This document shows, one piece after another, positions 34,801 to 46,800 of a stretch of DNA of 64,000 bases. The position numbers and the translations under genes were made by a program. Position 1 is the stretch's first letter. Each line of letters opens with the position of its first letter. This DNA is from Diphasiastrum complanatum (taxonomy: Eukaryota; Streptophyta; Lycopodiopsida; Lycopodiales; Lycopodiaceae), in contig CM055111.1 in the NCBI GenBank assembly GCA_029204225.1, positions 266,453 to 330,452 on the forward strand. Direction: 5' to 3'. The notes under the pieces are model-generated. The model made no database searches. It was not told the origin of the DNA and saw only the letters and a list, made by a program, of their open reading frames with translations.

Positions 34801-37800
34801 TTACCATAAGGACAATAAAAAAGAGTACCAAACTCTTTTGGCATCACATCCTCCCGAACCTTACCATCAATGACGTGCTCACATAGAACAGGCGATGTAC
34901 CAACATCATGATTTAGAGTAAATGTATAACCAAAAAAATCAGCAAGAGGATTGGTACTTATCTTCAAACCAAAGGTATCCATCATCAAATAACAACCCCT
35001 TACACACCTCAACAAAATGGTGTTGCCGAAAGAAAGAATCGCACTATTATGGAGACGGCTCGATGCATGCTCAAGGCAAAGGGCCTACCTCGCAAGTTTT
35101 CAGCTGAAGCGGTTATAACGGCGACTTACATTAGTGATTGGTGTTTGCCATCTAATCATGAAGAGAAGGGACTGCCATCTACTTCTAGTAGACAACCCAC
35201 TACTCCTTCAATTTTGCAGCCCATAGTTCATCAAGAAAAACCTATTTATGGTGAAGAGCAGCCTGTTGAAGACATTGGACAGCAAGGTCCAAGTTCGGAA
35301 AACATTGGACAGCAAGGTCCAAGTTCGGAACACTTTGGACAACAAAGTGTTGACAAAGGTAAGGCTGTTGGACAGCCCAAACCAGTCCCTAAATGGTTGT
35401 TGCAGACTTTGCAGGACAGCAAAGTGGATCACTTCTATGAAGGGAAGACTCGTGCCTCTACTAAATTAGTAGAAATTGCTGAGTTTTCTGATTTTGCTCT
35501 TATTTCTATTGAGGATGGTGCAATAGAACCTGTTTTTTATGAGCAGGACAGAGGAGTAAAATGTTGGGAGAATGCGATGCAAGAGGAGTACAACTCACTC
35601 ATGAAGAACCACACTTGGGTTCTTGTTGATCTTCCACATGGGGCTGAAATCTTCATCTCTCAACAACGATACATTGAGCAGATGCTGAAATAATCTTCTT
35701 TTTTCAAGTCACCGCAAGTTGATGCATATGATGGATGCATTAGTAAAAAGTTTCATGCAAAACCTTTTCAATTTGATGTTTTAGCAAAGGCTGAAAAATT
35801 CGAGCACTCTTTGGAACCATTTTGTACTAATCGAGGAGTGAGTCAACATGTGTCAATTAGTACTTTTGTTCAAAGTGTTAAGAGTGAGCATTTGTTTGGA
35901 GAGAATTTTTCATTATTTGAAAAATCTTCTATGTCATCCCATGCCTCTTCGAGGGACAGCTTTGATGACGCCATCCTTGATGCATCTCTTGATAGTTTGC
36001 TAGATTTTTATGATGAAGATGTTGGACAGCAGGTTCAATCATCTTCTTTTGGTCATTTACAGCCCATTTTACATCATGAGCAGTCCATTATGCTTCAGGA
36101 ACAGCCTGCGGAAGATTATGGACAACATGGTCCATGTTGGGAACACTTTGGGCAGCAAAGTGTTGAACAGCCGATAACAGTTCAAAGAGTGCCCAAACTG
36201 ATTTTCTATCATTGCTGGAAAATCCTTAAAGCATTGAAAAACTTCAGATTTTGCCTTCATAGGATAAATCCATGTAAATCTTGAAAGGTCATCAATAAAA
36301 GTAACAAAGTACTTACACCTTCCAATAGATTCGGTCCTCATTGGACCACATACATCACTATGAACAAAATCAAATTTACCATCAACTCGAATAGTTCCAT
36401 CAATTGGAAAAGCCTGCCTTTGAAATTTTCCAAGTATGCATCCTTCGCATACATGTCCTTCGGGATGCTCAATATTAGCAATGTCTTCAACCATATTGAA
36501 TCTCTTCAACATCTTCAAGCTAGCAAAGTTGAGATGTCCAAACCTAGCATGCCATAATTCAGCCAACTCCAAAGAATGTGAACTTGATGCAACAAGACAA
36601 AAAGATGATGAAGCTCTTCGCTCATAGGTATCCATAAGGAACAATCCACCACGTAATGTTCCCGAAGCAATGATCATAAGAGATCTCTTTGGGTCTTTGA
36701 TAAGACATTTGTCTTCTTTGAATTTCACAACAAATCCTTGGTTCATAATTGTAGAGACCAAAATGAGATTCTTTTTTATTTTTGGAACATAAAGTACATT
36801 ATGAATGTACTTTTCCTCACCATTGGGTAAGATAATGGGGATCACTCCAATACCGAAGTTTCGAAAGAAGGCTTCCCTTTCCACTTGCCTTTGCCTTTGC
36901 CTTTTGCAAAGAAAGCTTGATCTTCTTGTTCACCAAAGTTGATCCTTGTTTGCTCTTCTTGAAGAAGTAAGCCAACAAGTTCGTCGAAGGAGATTTGATG
37001 TCCCCTAAGAGAAATGCTCAATGATGACACAAATGGAAGGTAAGAATTAAGAAGAGAGTTGAGAGTAATAGATACAAATTGTGAGTTCTCAATCACCAAA
37101 GAAGCTCCTCTGGAAGATCCTTGATCTTCGTCAAGTGGTTTGTAAGCAAATCACCTTCTTGCATCTTCAAGTTAGAAAGTTGATTTCGAAGATATACCAC
37201 TTTTGCCGCATTCTTTACTTGAAACATCTTGGCAAGAGTCTCCCAAGCACTTTTGGAAGTCTTGCGTGATCTAATATGAGGAAGGATAGATCTCTTCACT
37301 GATAACGCAATGACGGAATGTGCTTGTGCATCTCGTCGATCCCACTTCTTTTGCTCATCGAAAGACACCTCCGTAGATGAAGTAGTTGTTCTAGATGGTG
37401 TAATAGGTGCCAAGGTAGGCGGCCTCTCTTCGTCACCATTAACTACTTCCCACAAACCTTTAGCAATTAGAAGGTTCTTTATCATGTAGCACCACAAGGA
37501 ATAGTTTGTGCCATCCAGCTTATCTTCATTAAATAAAGAACCAATAGACTCCGATTCTTTAGCCATAACAGAAAAATCAGCTTGTAGTAGATAGGAAATA
37601 GACTTTCCAAGACAAAATCTACTCAAAGGGCAGCAACCTCAAAGCTGAAATTATGAGCACAATAGATTGCAATACTCCATATGCAATTTGCTCAACAAGT
37701 AATGAAATAGGTGGCTGATTTCTGCACAAAAAACAGAATGCTCACAAATAGGTAGACTTCAAATGAAGCCAAAACCAAAACCAGAAAGTTGTGGCTAAAA

Positions 37801-40800
37801 AGAGTGCACACTATGTGCATATAGAGTTGATGGTAGCGCCCTAATCCAAGCTCACCAACAGGGAAATTTCAGCAAAAAATGTGTCCAAAACACATGTATC
37901 TTCATTTAAGAAGTAAATCTGAAATTTTCAGCATGCAATTGAGTCAATTTCACATGCAATTGGTTTGAGCATGGGCACCCTACTGCTAGCTCTCAAATAG
38001 GTGAAGGTGCCCTGCAATTTCCTGCAAAAAAGCTATAAGAAGATGAACAGATTCTTCTCTTGCAAGAATCAGCAGCTTGATGATTTTCTGCAACCAAAAG
38101 GGGAAGAAGATAGCTTCCTATTGGGCGCCCTCCTGCAAGCAATCTGATCACCTAAAGGCTCTGATACCATGTAGGAAATAGAAGCCTAAGGATCCAAAAT
38201 CTTAGCTATTCAATCACAAAAAGCATTCTCAAAAGAAAGAGAGAGATGGCTAGAAACCCTCTTGTAGAAACTCGTGGACAGCCAAGGAGAATAGTCATTA
38301 TTGCTTACAAAAGTGTCTTATACAAATGGGATGCACACATATATATAGTAACTTCATGACTATTGGCTATCCAACTACTTGACTATTGGCTTTCCAACTA
38401 CTTGACTATTGGCTGTCCAACTACTTGACTATTGACTATCCAACTTTCTATAAGTTACATAGAAAGAATAAGGTACCTCCAATATGTCAAGTTGGGGTAC
38501 TTAATGTCACAATTAGGCCTAGTGGACCCATGAGTCCCTACCAAGTTAATTTCATACTAGCTTAGCTAACTCTAAGTTTAATAGGCCTAATATAGTAAAT
38601 GACAATGGTTACACAACTCTCGACCTTTTGGGTCAAAGTAACCTATGGTAATGTAATCAATTCCATTTACATTCCTACATTTACTCATCTTAATTTCCAT
38701 AAAGTACTAGTGCACATGCATTCAGAATTCGTTCAATGCATTCTGGCTAGTATCAATTGCACTCAAATCATATTGGAGCGGATTACCTTGTATTTTACGT
38801 ACTTTTTTCTCTTACATGCCCTTTTTGTGCAGCGTAATGGAGTTAACTCTAAACCTCGAATGCTCAAGAGTGTTCAAGCTCGCAAGCTTGAGAGAGAGAG
38901 CTAACTATTCAATACTTGATCTCAGTTAAGATGTTGAAATATGAACAACTATTTATACTAAGCAATTAGGTCATCAAATGCGGCTGCCAATTGGCTGGAG
39001 TCTGCTGGCATTCATCCAGTTCTTCTCAGAAGTTTCTTGCTGATAAGCAATGACATTTGGACGTAAACAATATGTCACTCTGCTATGCAATATTCAAAGA
39101 ATATCTCTCTTAGAGATAACCCAGTTAACTCTAAAAAAAAATATTTTTCAAAAAGCGCTATTTCGTAACTAAAATCTCAACCGAATATTATTCCAAAAGA
39201 ATATATTGTTAGAGTGAATTTCATTCCTTGAATCAAATCACGGATCCTAGTACATACTAAGATCAAGTTGATCACAACCCACAAGGAACTAGTTTCAACA
39301 AAACACTTTTTTGTAATAGAACTCTCTAGTCCTGATACAAATCGATCAGATTTGTAATCAACAACTTTTCTACTACAACAATGTTTTCTGATTTTCCTTC
39401 CCTTACATCTTCTAACTAGATATCAAAATATCCTATCGATTTTGATTCTAGAACAGGTCTCTCACCTATACATATTACGGATTCCTCCTGGAATCTATGC
39501 AATAAATGTTTCTCCTAGATAACTTTCTATTCTTCCTACTTCCCCTTTTAACAGGAAACCACACAAGTTTCCAAGGGGTGCATATCAGTCTAGATATGAT
39601 CTAGGAGAAGTTTCAAAGAAGAACTTCGAAAAATCTTGAAAGTCAAGAAAGGTGTTGTATCAACGTAACCAAATACAACTAATGTCCCAACCCATTTTCC
39701 CGAATGACTTATCCAAAGATTTTCTTTGTTACCATTATAGAGAATTAATCTGTATAATCATAAAAAGAAAAATTGAATATTCAAGTAAGAGGAACAAATT
39801 TCTTAACCATTCATGTGACATCGTCCAAGGTCAACGGGTAAAAAATTACCTTCCAAGAAGTCACAACAATGTTAGAATTCACTAACATATTCTTAAAATA
39901 AGGAAATAGCTTGTAGGATTTCCAGTTTTGTAAATTTGAGATATCCATAAGGGGTTCATGACCAATACCTCAAATTTCCGCCAAAACACCCTCTTGTGAC
40001 CTATAGTATTTGGCATCATTCTGGATTTACGACCTTACTTTGGTCAACCGGATCCAGTTAGTTTCAGATCTCCCCTTTGGAATTGCTTGCATCCCATACT
40101 ATAGGTTTTTCCTCCAGGAAAACCATCCACTTCCCGATCTAATCATCAAAAAATCAATTTTTGGAATTACTCATGTAATTTTTTGAGCGAATCGGTACTA
40201 GGCAAAGTTCTCGAGAATTGACACAAATTCCAACTTCATGGTACCAATTCCAATTGATATTTTTCTTCACCCTTTTCCTAATCTTTGCGGTCACTAAAAG
40301 GTCTGTAGGTCTCAACCTAAGATTCCACGAGTGACAAATGTAAAAATGGGAAAGAATGAGTAGGAATTCAATCCAATTAAGAACAAATTTGATTAAGATG
40401 TTTCAAGTAGATTGCTCTACTCAAAACACTAAATAGGTCAATATACTTGATCAATTCCGATTTTTGAATTCACATACTGGATTTGGCCGATTTTTGAATC
40501 ATTGGATCAGCCTAAGTGGTGGCTTATAGATTGCATATCAAATTTTCAGCATTTGCATGTAGATTTGGAATAGTTAATTTTTTGTGATTTTGTTAAAACC
40601 CTAATTTTGATTGGATCTCTAGATAGTGAGGTTGCTGGACTTCATTTGAGTGTGTTTCAATCTTAGGAAGTGGCAACAGTCATTAGATTGAGGATAGATC
40701 ATAGGTTGATCGAGATTCCATGATTCTATGTGTTGATTTGCTTGGATAAGTGCTAGAAGAGAATTTGTGAGATAGTTTCAAATCTTGGTGATTTCTTTTG

Positions 40801-43800
40801 AAAGCATTTGTTGTTGTTCAAAGGAGTGCTTTGTGCATTGAAACAGGTTGAAAGAGAAGATCAGGTCATTGCTACATGGCAATCTCAATTGGACTTATGT
40901 TGGAAGCCAATGATAGGCTTACCTCAACTAACTATTCATTGTGGAAAGTGAGGATGGAGTCACTTCTTGAGATGAATGATGTTTTGGATATTGTTGTAGG
41001 TTTGGAGGAGAGACCAGCAACACAACAAGATCAAATGAGGTATGACAAGAGGGCCAAGAAGGCTCTACACATGATAAAGATGAATGTTACCAATGAACTT
41101 CTCAAGGAAGTTGGTAAGTGCACATCATCTTTGGAAGCTTGGAATTCATTGAAGAAGATTTATGAATCCAAGTCTACTTCTAGAGTGTTGATTCTAAGAA
41201 GGCAAACCTTTTCTTGTTTGCAAAATAATGAAGAAAGTCCAAGTACTTTTGTTTTGAGAATGAAAGCATTGAATGATGAGTTGGCTTGCATTGATGAAAG
41301 CATTAAAAAATGAGAGCTTATTCAAGTAATTCTTAATGGCTTATTGGATGCTCATGCTGACATTGTTCAAAGTATTGCTATTCAAAAGACTTTGCTAAGT
41401 TTGATGGATCTTCAAGAGATCTTGATAGGCTTCAAGCAAGAGGTGGATCTACATCGACACTTCAAGAGGATGCTATGTTCACAAAGGGCAAATTCAAGAA
41501 CAAAACCAAAAGTAAGTGGTCTAAAGGGCAAGATCAAGTGGATGCTTCTTCAAGTGGCAAAAAGAAGGATAGATCAAAGCTCAAGTGCTTCTATTGTGGC
41601 ATCAAAGGACACTTTGCAAGTGAGTGCTACAAGAAGAAAAGAGATCAAGGAGACAAGCAAGGTAATCTTACTCTTGATAAGGATGGTTTGGATGTTCAAG
41701 ATGCAAATGATGATGCTTTTGTGATGTCTTCATGTATGCTTGCTAATGATGGAGATCTAGATCCTTGGTGGATTGATAGTGGAGCAAGTTCACACACGAC
41801 CTTTCACAAAGAGTACTTCACTTCTTTGTTGGCATGTGGAGATGACAAGAGGGTGATCTACACGGCCAATGATGGTGAGTGTGCAATCAAAGGGATTGGC
41901 ACAATTCTTATTTCTCTCTCTACAAATAAGAATGTTCATTTGGAGAATGTCTTGTTTATTCCATCTATTACCAAGAATTTACTTATTGTGAGCCAAATGC
42001 TAAGTAAAGGCCTTAAGGTGGAGTTTGATGGAGATGCTTGTTTGATCAAAAGGAAGGATGTCTTGATTGGAAAAGGTAAAAGGCAAGGGAAGTTGTTCAA
42101 ACTAGATGCTTGTGTTATTGCTAACCAATTTGGATGTGTTGCAAGGGAACAAATTTCTATTCAAGAGGTTTGGCACAAAAGGATAGGACACCTCAACTTC
42201 AAGTCATTGGAGGTAATGGCAAGGAAGAAGGTTATGATTGGTCTTCCAAGTTCCTGAAGTAATGTCAAGCATGTTTGTGAGTCTTGTGCTTTGTCTAAGT
42301 CACATAGATTACCTTATACTAGATCTATTTCTAGATCTACAAAGCCTTTTCAACTTGTACATTCGAATATTCATGGATTTACTACAATTAGCAATAGTGG
42401 AGCTAAGATGTATGTAACATTCATTGATGATTTTAGTAGATTTTGTTGGATCTATCTACTAAAGAGCAAGGATGAAGTGTATAATGTCTTTGTCAAGTTC
42501 AAGAATGCAAGGGAGAACCAATTTTCCACAAAGATCAAGTGCTTGAGAGGTGACAATGGTGGTGAATACATATCTAACAAGTTCAAGGCCTTTTGTGATG
42601 AGCATGGGATCAAGAGGGAGTATACAACATCAAGGACCCCACAACAAAATGGAATGGCTGAAAGGAAGAATAGGACTTTATGTGAAAGTGCTAAAGCTAT
42701 GAGGTTAAGTGCTAACCTTGAAAAACCATTTTGGGATCAAGCTTTGTTGTGTGCCAATTTCTTGTGCAATAGGTGGCCGAGTGCTATTTTGGATGGAAAG
42801 ACACCTTTTGAGATGCTATTCAAGAGGAGGCCGAGTGTCAACTTTTTAAGAACCTTTGGATGCACATGCTATGTCAACATTACTCTTGATGATAGGACCA
42901 AGGAGGATCCATCTTCAAGAAGAGGTATTTTTGTTGGATATAGTGAGGGTGAGTAAAGCCTACAAGGTTTACATTCCTTCTACTAACAAAGTGATTGTTG
43001 GTAGAGATGTCATTTTTTATGAGGGGAACATTCCAAAAGTGTCTTCAAGCATGATTGATGGTAGAGTGGATGGATCTAACATTCTTGATGTTGATGAGAA
43101 GGATCCTACTTTGGATGGTGGTGATGACGGACCTTCATCAAGTCAAAAGCCAAGGAGAACATCAAGAGAAAGACAAGTACCTTCAAGCCTCACATATGAT
43201 CAAAAGGGTAAGCAAGTAGTTTCTGAAAATTATGCTGCTTTCCTAACCTCTTTAGATGAGCCTACAAGTGTAGATCAAGCAAGGAAAGAAGAGGAGTGGA
43301 TCCAAGCAATGGATCTCGAGTATCAAGCTCTTATGAAGAGTGGAACATCTTTTGGAGGATTTTCTTGTGTACATGGATCTATGCAAGTGGATGGATGTTA
43401 TCTTGCTGTAAAATCAAGTAATGGATCTGAAAAACAAAGTTTGTTCAATTACTTTGATAATCAAGTTGAAGATCAAGAGGTTGATCTCAAAGCGCTTCCA
43501 CTAGTCAAAAGGGAAGTTGGCAATTTGAAGCTAGTCAAGAGCATCAAAGGAGAGGTAATTGGCAAAGGTATAATGGATTTTTTTTTTGCAGCATATTGAA
43601 GACTCAAGTAAGGTCAAAGGAGCAGCAAGGAAGTGGTGTTCAAGTTTACTTTACTTGTTTTATCTCATGTTTGAGCAATTTCATGTGGATGTGTGCAAAT
43701 TGTCAAGATATGGTAAAACTAGCTACATTGGTGAGCATTATTTTGATGTTGGATTTGTACTAGCATTCTTGGCTGGTTTTGCTGATGGAAATGAAGCTAT

Positions 43801-46800
43801 TGGAGGTTCATTATGTCATTCATTCATGGTCAAGTCATCAAGGCTTGATGGCATCTTTGGGCAAGATAGAGATGGAGGCTCATTCATGGAGTATCATGGT
43901 GGATACATGGCAACAAAGGACAAAGGAGGAGAAGACATGCAAGCAAAAGTTGATCACTCACATTTATTGTTTGTTTGCTGTATTTTTCCAGAGAGTTCAG
44001 AGTTGGAAGCATGGTGGAATCATTTCATTTACATTCTATTTGATTCTTCATGTTCTAGTTACATCTTGATATGTAAAATTGATGTAAGAAATAGTGAAGC
44101 ATCCCGAGTGGACACTATTCTCTATATCAATTATGGTTGTTTCTATTTTGAGCATTACATGATCATTGAAAGGAGATCCATTCTTAGGAAGAAGATCATT
44201 CTTATGATGGATCAAAGTTCTATTGGCAAAAACTATGCTAGGAGCAAGCATATTGAGATACAATATCATTTTGTGAGGGAGCGAGTCATTGCAAAGGAGG
44301 TGGAGCTTCAACATGTGTCTTCAAGGGAATGTGTAGTTGATATCTTCACCAAAGCATTGGAAAAAGACTTGTTCATGAAGCATAGGACTTCACTTGGAGT
44401 GTTATCAAAGTCTATGCTAAAACTAGTTGAAGAGGGAGTGTGAAAGATTCAACTAGTTTCATCACATTTTGCTATATTTCCATATTTGGCATATTGAGGC
44501 CAAAACTTGTTTTAGACTTAGAGGTTGACTTTTCAAAGTTCATTAGTCTAAATTTTATTTGAATAAACACTTTTTGAAAGTGTGGGAAAGTTAGAATGCG
44601 AGTTTGAGTAGATTCAAATTTGAATAGTTGGGTTCATTGAATCTAGACCCAAAATTAGTAGGGTTAGCATTTTGGTGGGAAAGCCAAGTGGTCAAATAGG
44701 GTTTGGACCTGCTATAAAAGGATGTAACTCGTGGAGAGAGTGATCTTCCCTCTTCTCTATCTCATTTCATGCTTATACATGGTTCTCTTGGGTTCTACTA
44801 TCCATTGGTGCACTATCTTGGTGATTGCTTGCAATTCTATGTGTAGAATGATCTATATTTGCTATTTTTGGATCCACACGTGTGAAATACAGTAGCTTGC
44901 TGGTTTTGTACGGACAGCAACAGTACATAATCATTTCATAGTTTGATCAAGTTCTATTGGTGTTTGCATCTCAATTTGTGTGTAGATGCTGATTTTTCTA
45001 CATTGGTGAGACTGGTAGTGTATTTCTCTTTCTAACCAAGATCATTCAAGTAGATTGGATCTTAAGGATCTGAAATCTTTCACATGGTATTCCAAAAAAT
45101 GGATTTACTGAAAATGTAAAGCAATGCTCATCCATAACATTCTTAAACAAGTTCTTAACATGATTGCCAAGCAGAAACGTGCTTGAATGAAAGCAATACC
45201 CGACCTTTATATAATTTTGCAGGTCTCTGAAAGTTACTTGCAGCTTTTTTCTTGTTTCTCTTATGGATTCATTTTTTGAACACCACAGAAAAATATGCTT
45301 CAATGTATATGTAGAATACAAAGCTTTTGAAGGAAAAAAATGGAAGCTGTACCTCAAAAGAATGTGGCTTAAATTCTATGCTGGAAACATTTATAGTTTT
45401 ACCTAGATAAAACCGTGAAAATACAGTTTACAGTCTTAAAAGAATGAAACCTATATTCTCATACAATGTTTCCATCTCATCCTCTACCAAAGCTTTATGC
45501 TTTCAGCTTTTTAAATCACCTTACGCCTTCACAAAAAGTAGTGATTTAAACTGGAATTTCAAAGCTACTGATATCACCAAAAGTTTGAAACAAAACCATG
45601 TTGGAAATGTTTCCTTTGTTATGCAAAAAAAAACAGCTTCTTTAATGGCCAGCTTACAAAAGGTCGAGATTTTGGCTTAGCGTTAAAAGGCAAATAGCAA
45701 AAGTAATTACAAAGAACTTAATGCTACTAGAAAATCAAAATCCCTTCAAAATCACCATTCAAGAGCATACTTTATCAAACTGATTGTTACTTTTGGTAGT
45801 GCATCTACCACACAATTGATATCCTCTTGAAAACCCGTGATTTGAGAAGAGAGACGTGAAACACCCACCAAGTTCTTGCACATAGCTTTTGCTCTCCAAG
45901 AATTCAGGATCCCATCACTAAGATCCCCTTCCAAATCCTTGGCCTCATCATGAGCACTTTTGCAACGGCAAAACTGCTTAGCTTTGGCTCTGATACCACT
46001 ATAAAGTCCCTCACCAATAATACGATAGCCAAGCAAGCCGCAACAAAGCAACACAAGGAAACCGGATGGTGGACAAACCAACCCAACCCAACCAAACCTA
46101 GATCAAATGGATCTAGCCCCCAAGGTATGAATCAATCTATCACAAGGGAAGGAGGAATCACACTAGCAGCATGTAGCTACCAATCACACAATCAAACATA
46201 CATTAGTGAGAGCCCAATGGATATACTTATACCCTCCAAGGCCCATGCACCACTAGTAGTGCACTCTAACACCTCACTGGACACCTATGCAGCCTAATGG
46301 GCCACGTCATCCAGTTCCCCTATGACTCACTGATAGACCCAAAATAATCCACCATCATGGGTTTAGGCCTCCAACCATTAATTATGACCATATAAACTTG
46401 AGGGCCCCAAACGCCTCATAATCATAATTAACTTATGGGTCGAGGTAGGCCTACTGACCTCTAATGGGATAATCAATCCGAGATCAGTCGTGGACATGAC
46501 AGACTCACTGATAGACCCATAAAAATCCACCATCATGAGTTTAGGCCCCCAACCATTAATTATGACCATATACACTTAAGGGCCCCAAACCCCTCATGAT
46601 CATAATTAACTTACGGATCAAGGTAGGCCTACTGGCCTTTAACGGGATAATCAATCCGAGATCAGACGTGGGCATGACAATGCCGTAATTGGGGAACACT
46701 TTACATACTTTGGTAAAACTTGTTTCTACATTCACAAAGTAGTTTGTTGAAATTTATATAATTAACCAGGTCCTTGTCTATGCATCCATAGATTTTCATA

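Larger units (their letters stand above)
34000..38679 (-). mobile_element. Copia-B2: Ty1/copia element with TSD and an internal inversion
   Basis: A 3' LTR (34000-34504) and 5' LTR (38170-38679) are bounded by the 5-bp direct repeat TTTAC at 33995-33999 and 38680-38684, so both ends are original. Minus-strand coding covers gag, GAG-pre-integrase and the first half of integrase. A block of about 1.2 kb (34950-36181) is inverted. Reverse transcriptase and RNase H are almost wholly absent. It is non-autonomous and of the same family as Copia-B1. Confidence 0.92.
40876..45084 (+). mobile_element. Copia-C1: Ty1/copia element with an acquired module, 5' LTR not found
   Basis: Plus-strand gag, zinc knuckle, protease and integrase are followed by a non-canonical coding module and an RNase H tail. 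A polypurine tract (GAAGAGGGAG, 44429-44438) and a 646-bp 3' LTR follow. Leader-like sequence precedes the ATG at 40876, but no matching 5' LTR or primer binding site is visible, so the 5' end is truncated. It is the same family as Copia-C2: gag and protease are similar, the PPT is identical, and the LTRs start TGTGAAA. Confidence 0.88.

Noticed and set aside
34623-35015. An envelope-like protein in Copia-B elements
   Set aside because: No signal peptide or clear transmembrane segment; the frame is the second linker module running into a rearrangement.
45085-45096. TGGTATTCC after the Copia-C1 3' LTR as a primer binding site, implying a tandem element
   Set aside because: Only six bases match the usual TGGTATCAGAGC and no element follows, so the match is probably chance.
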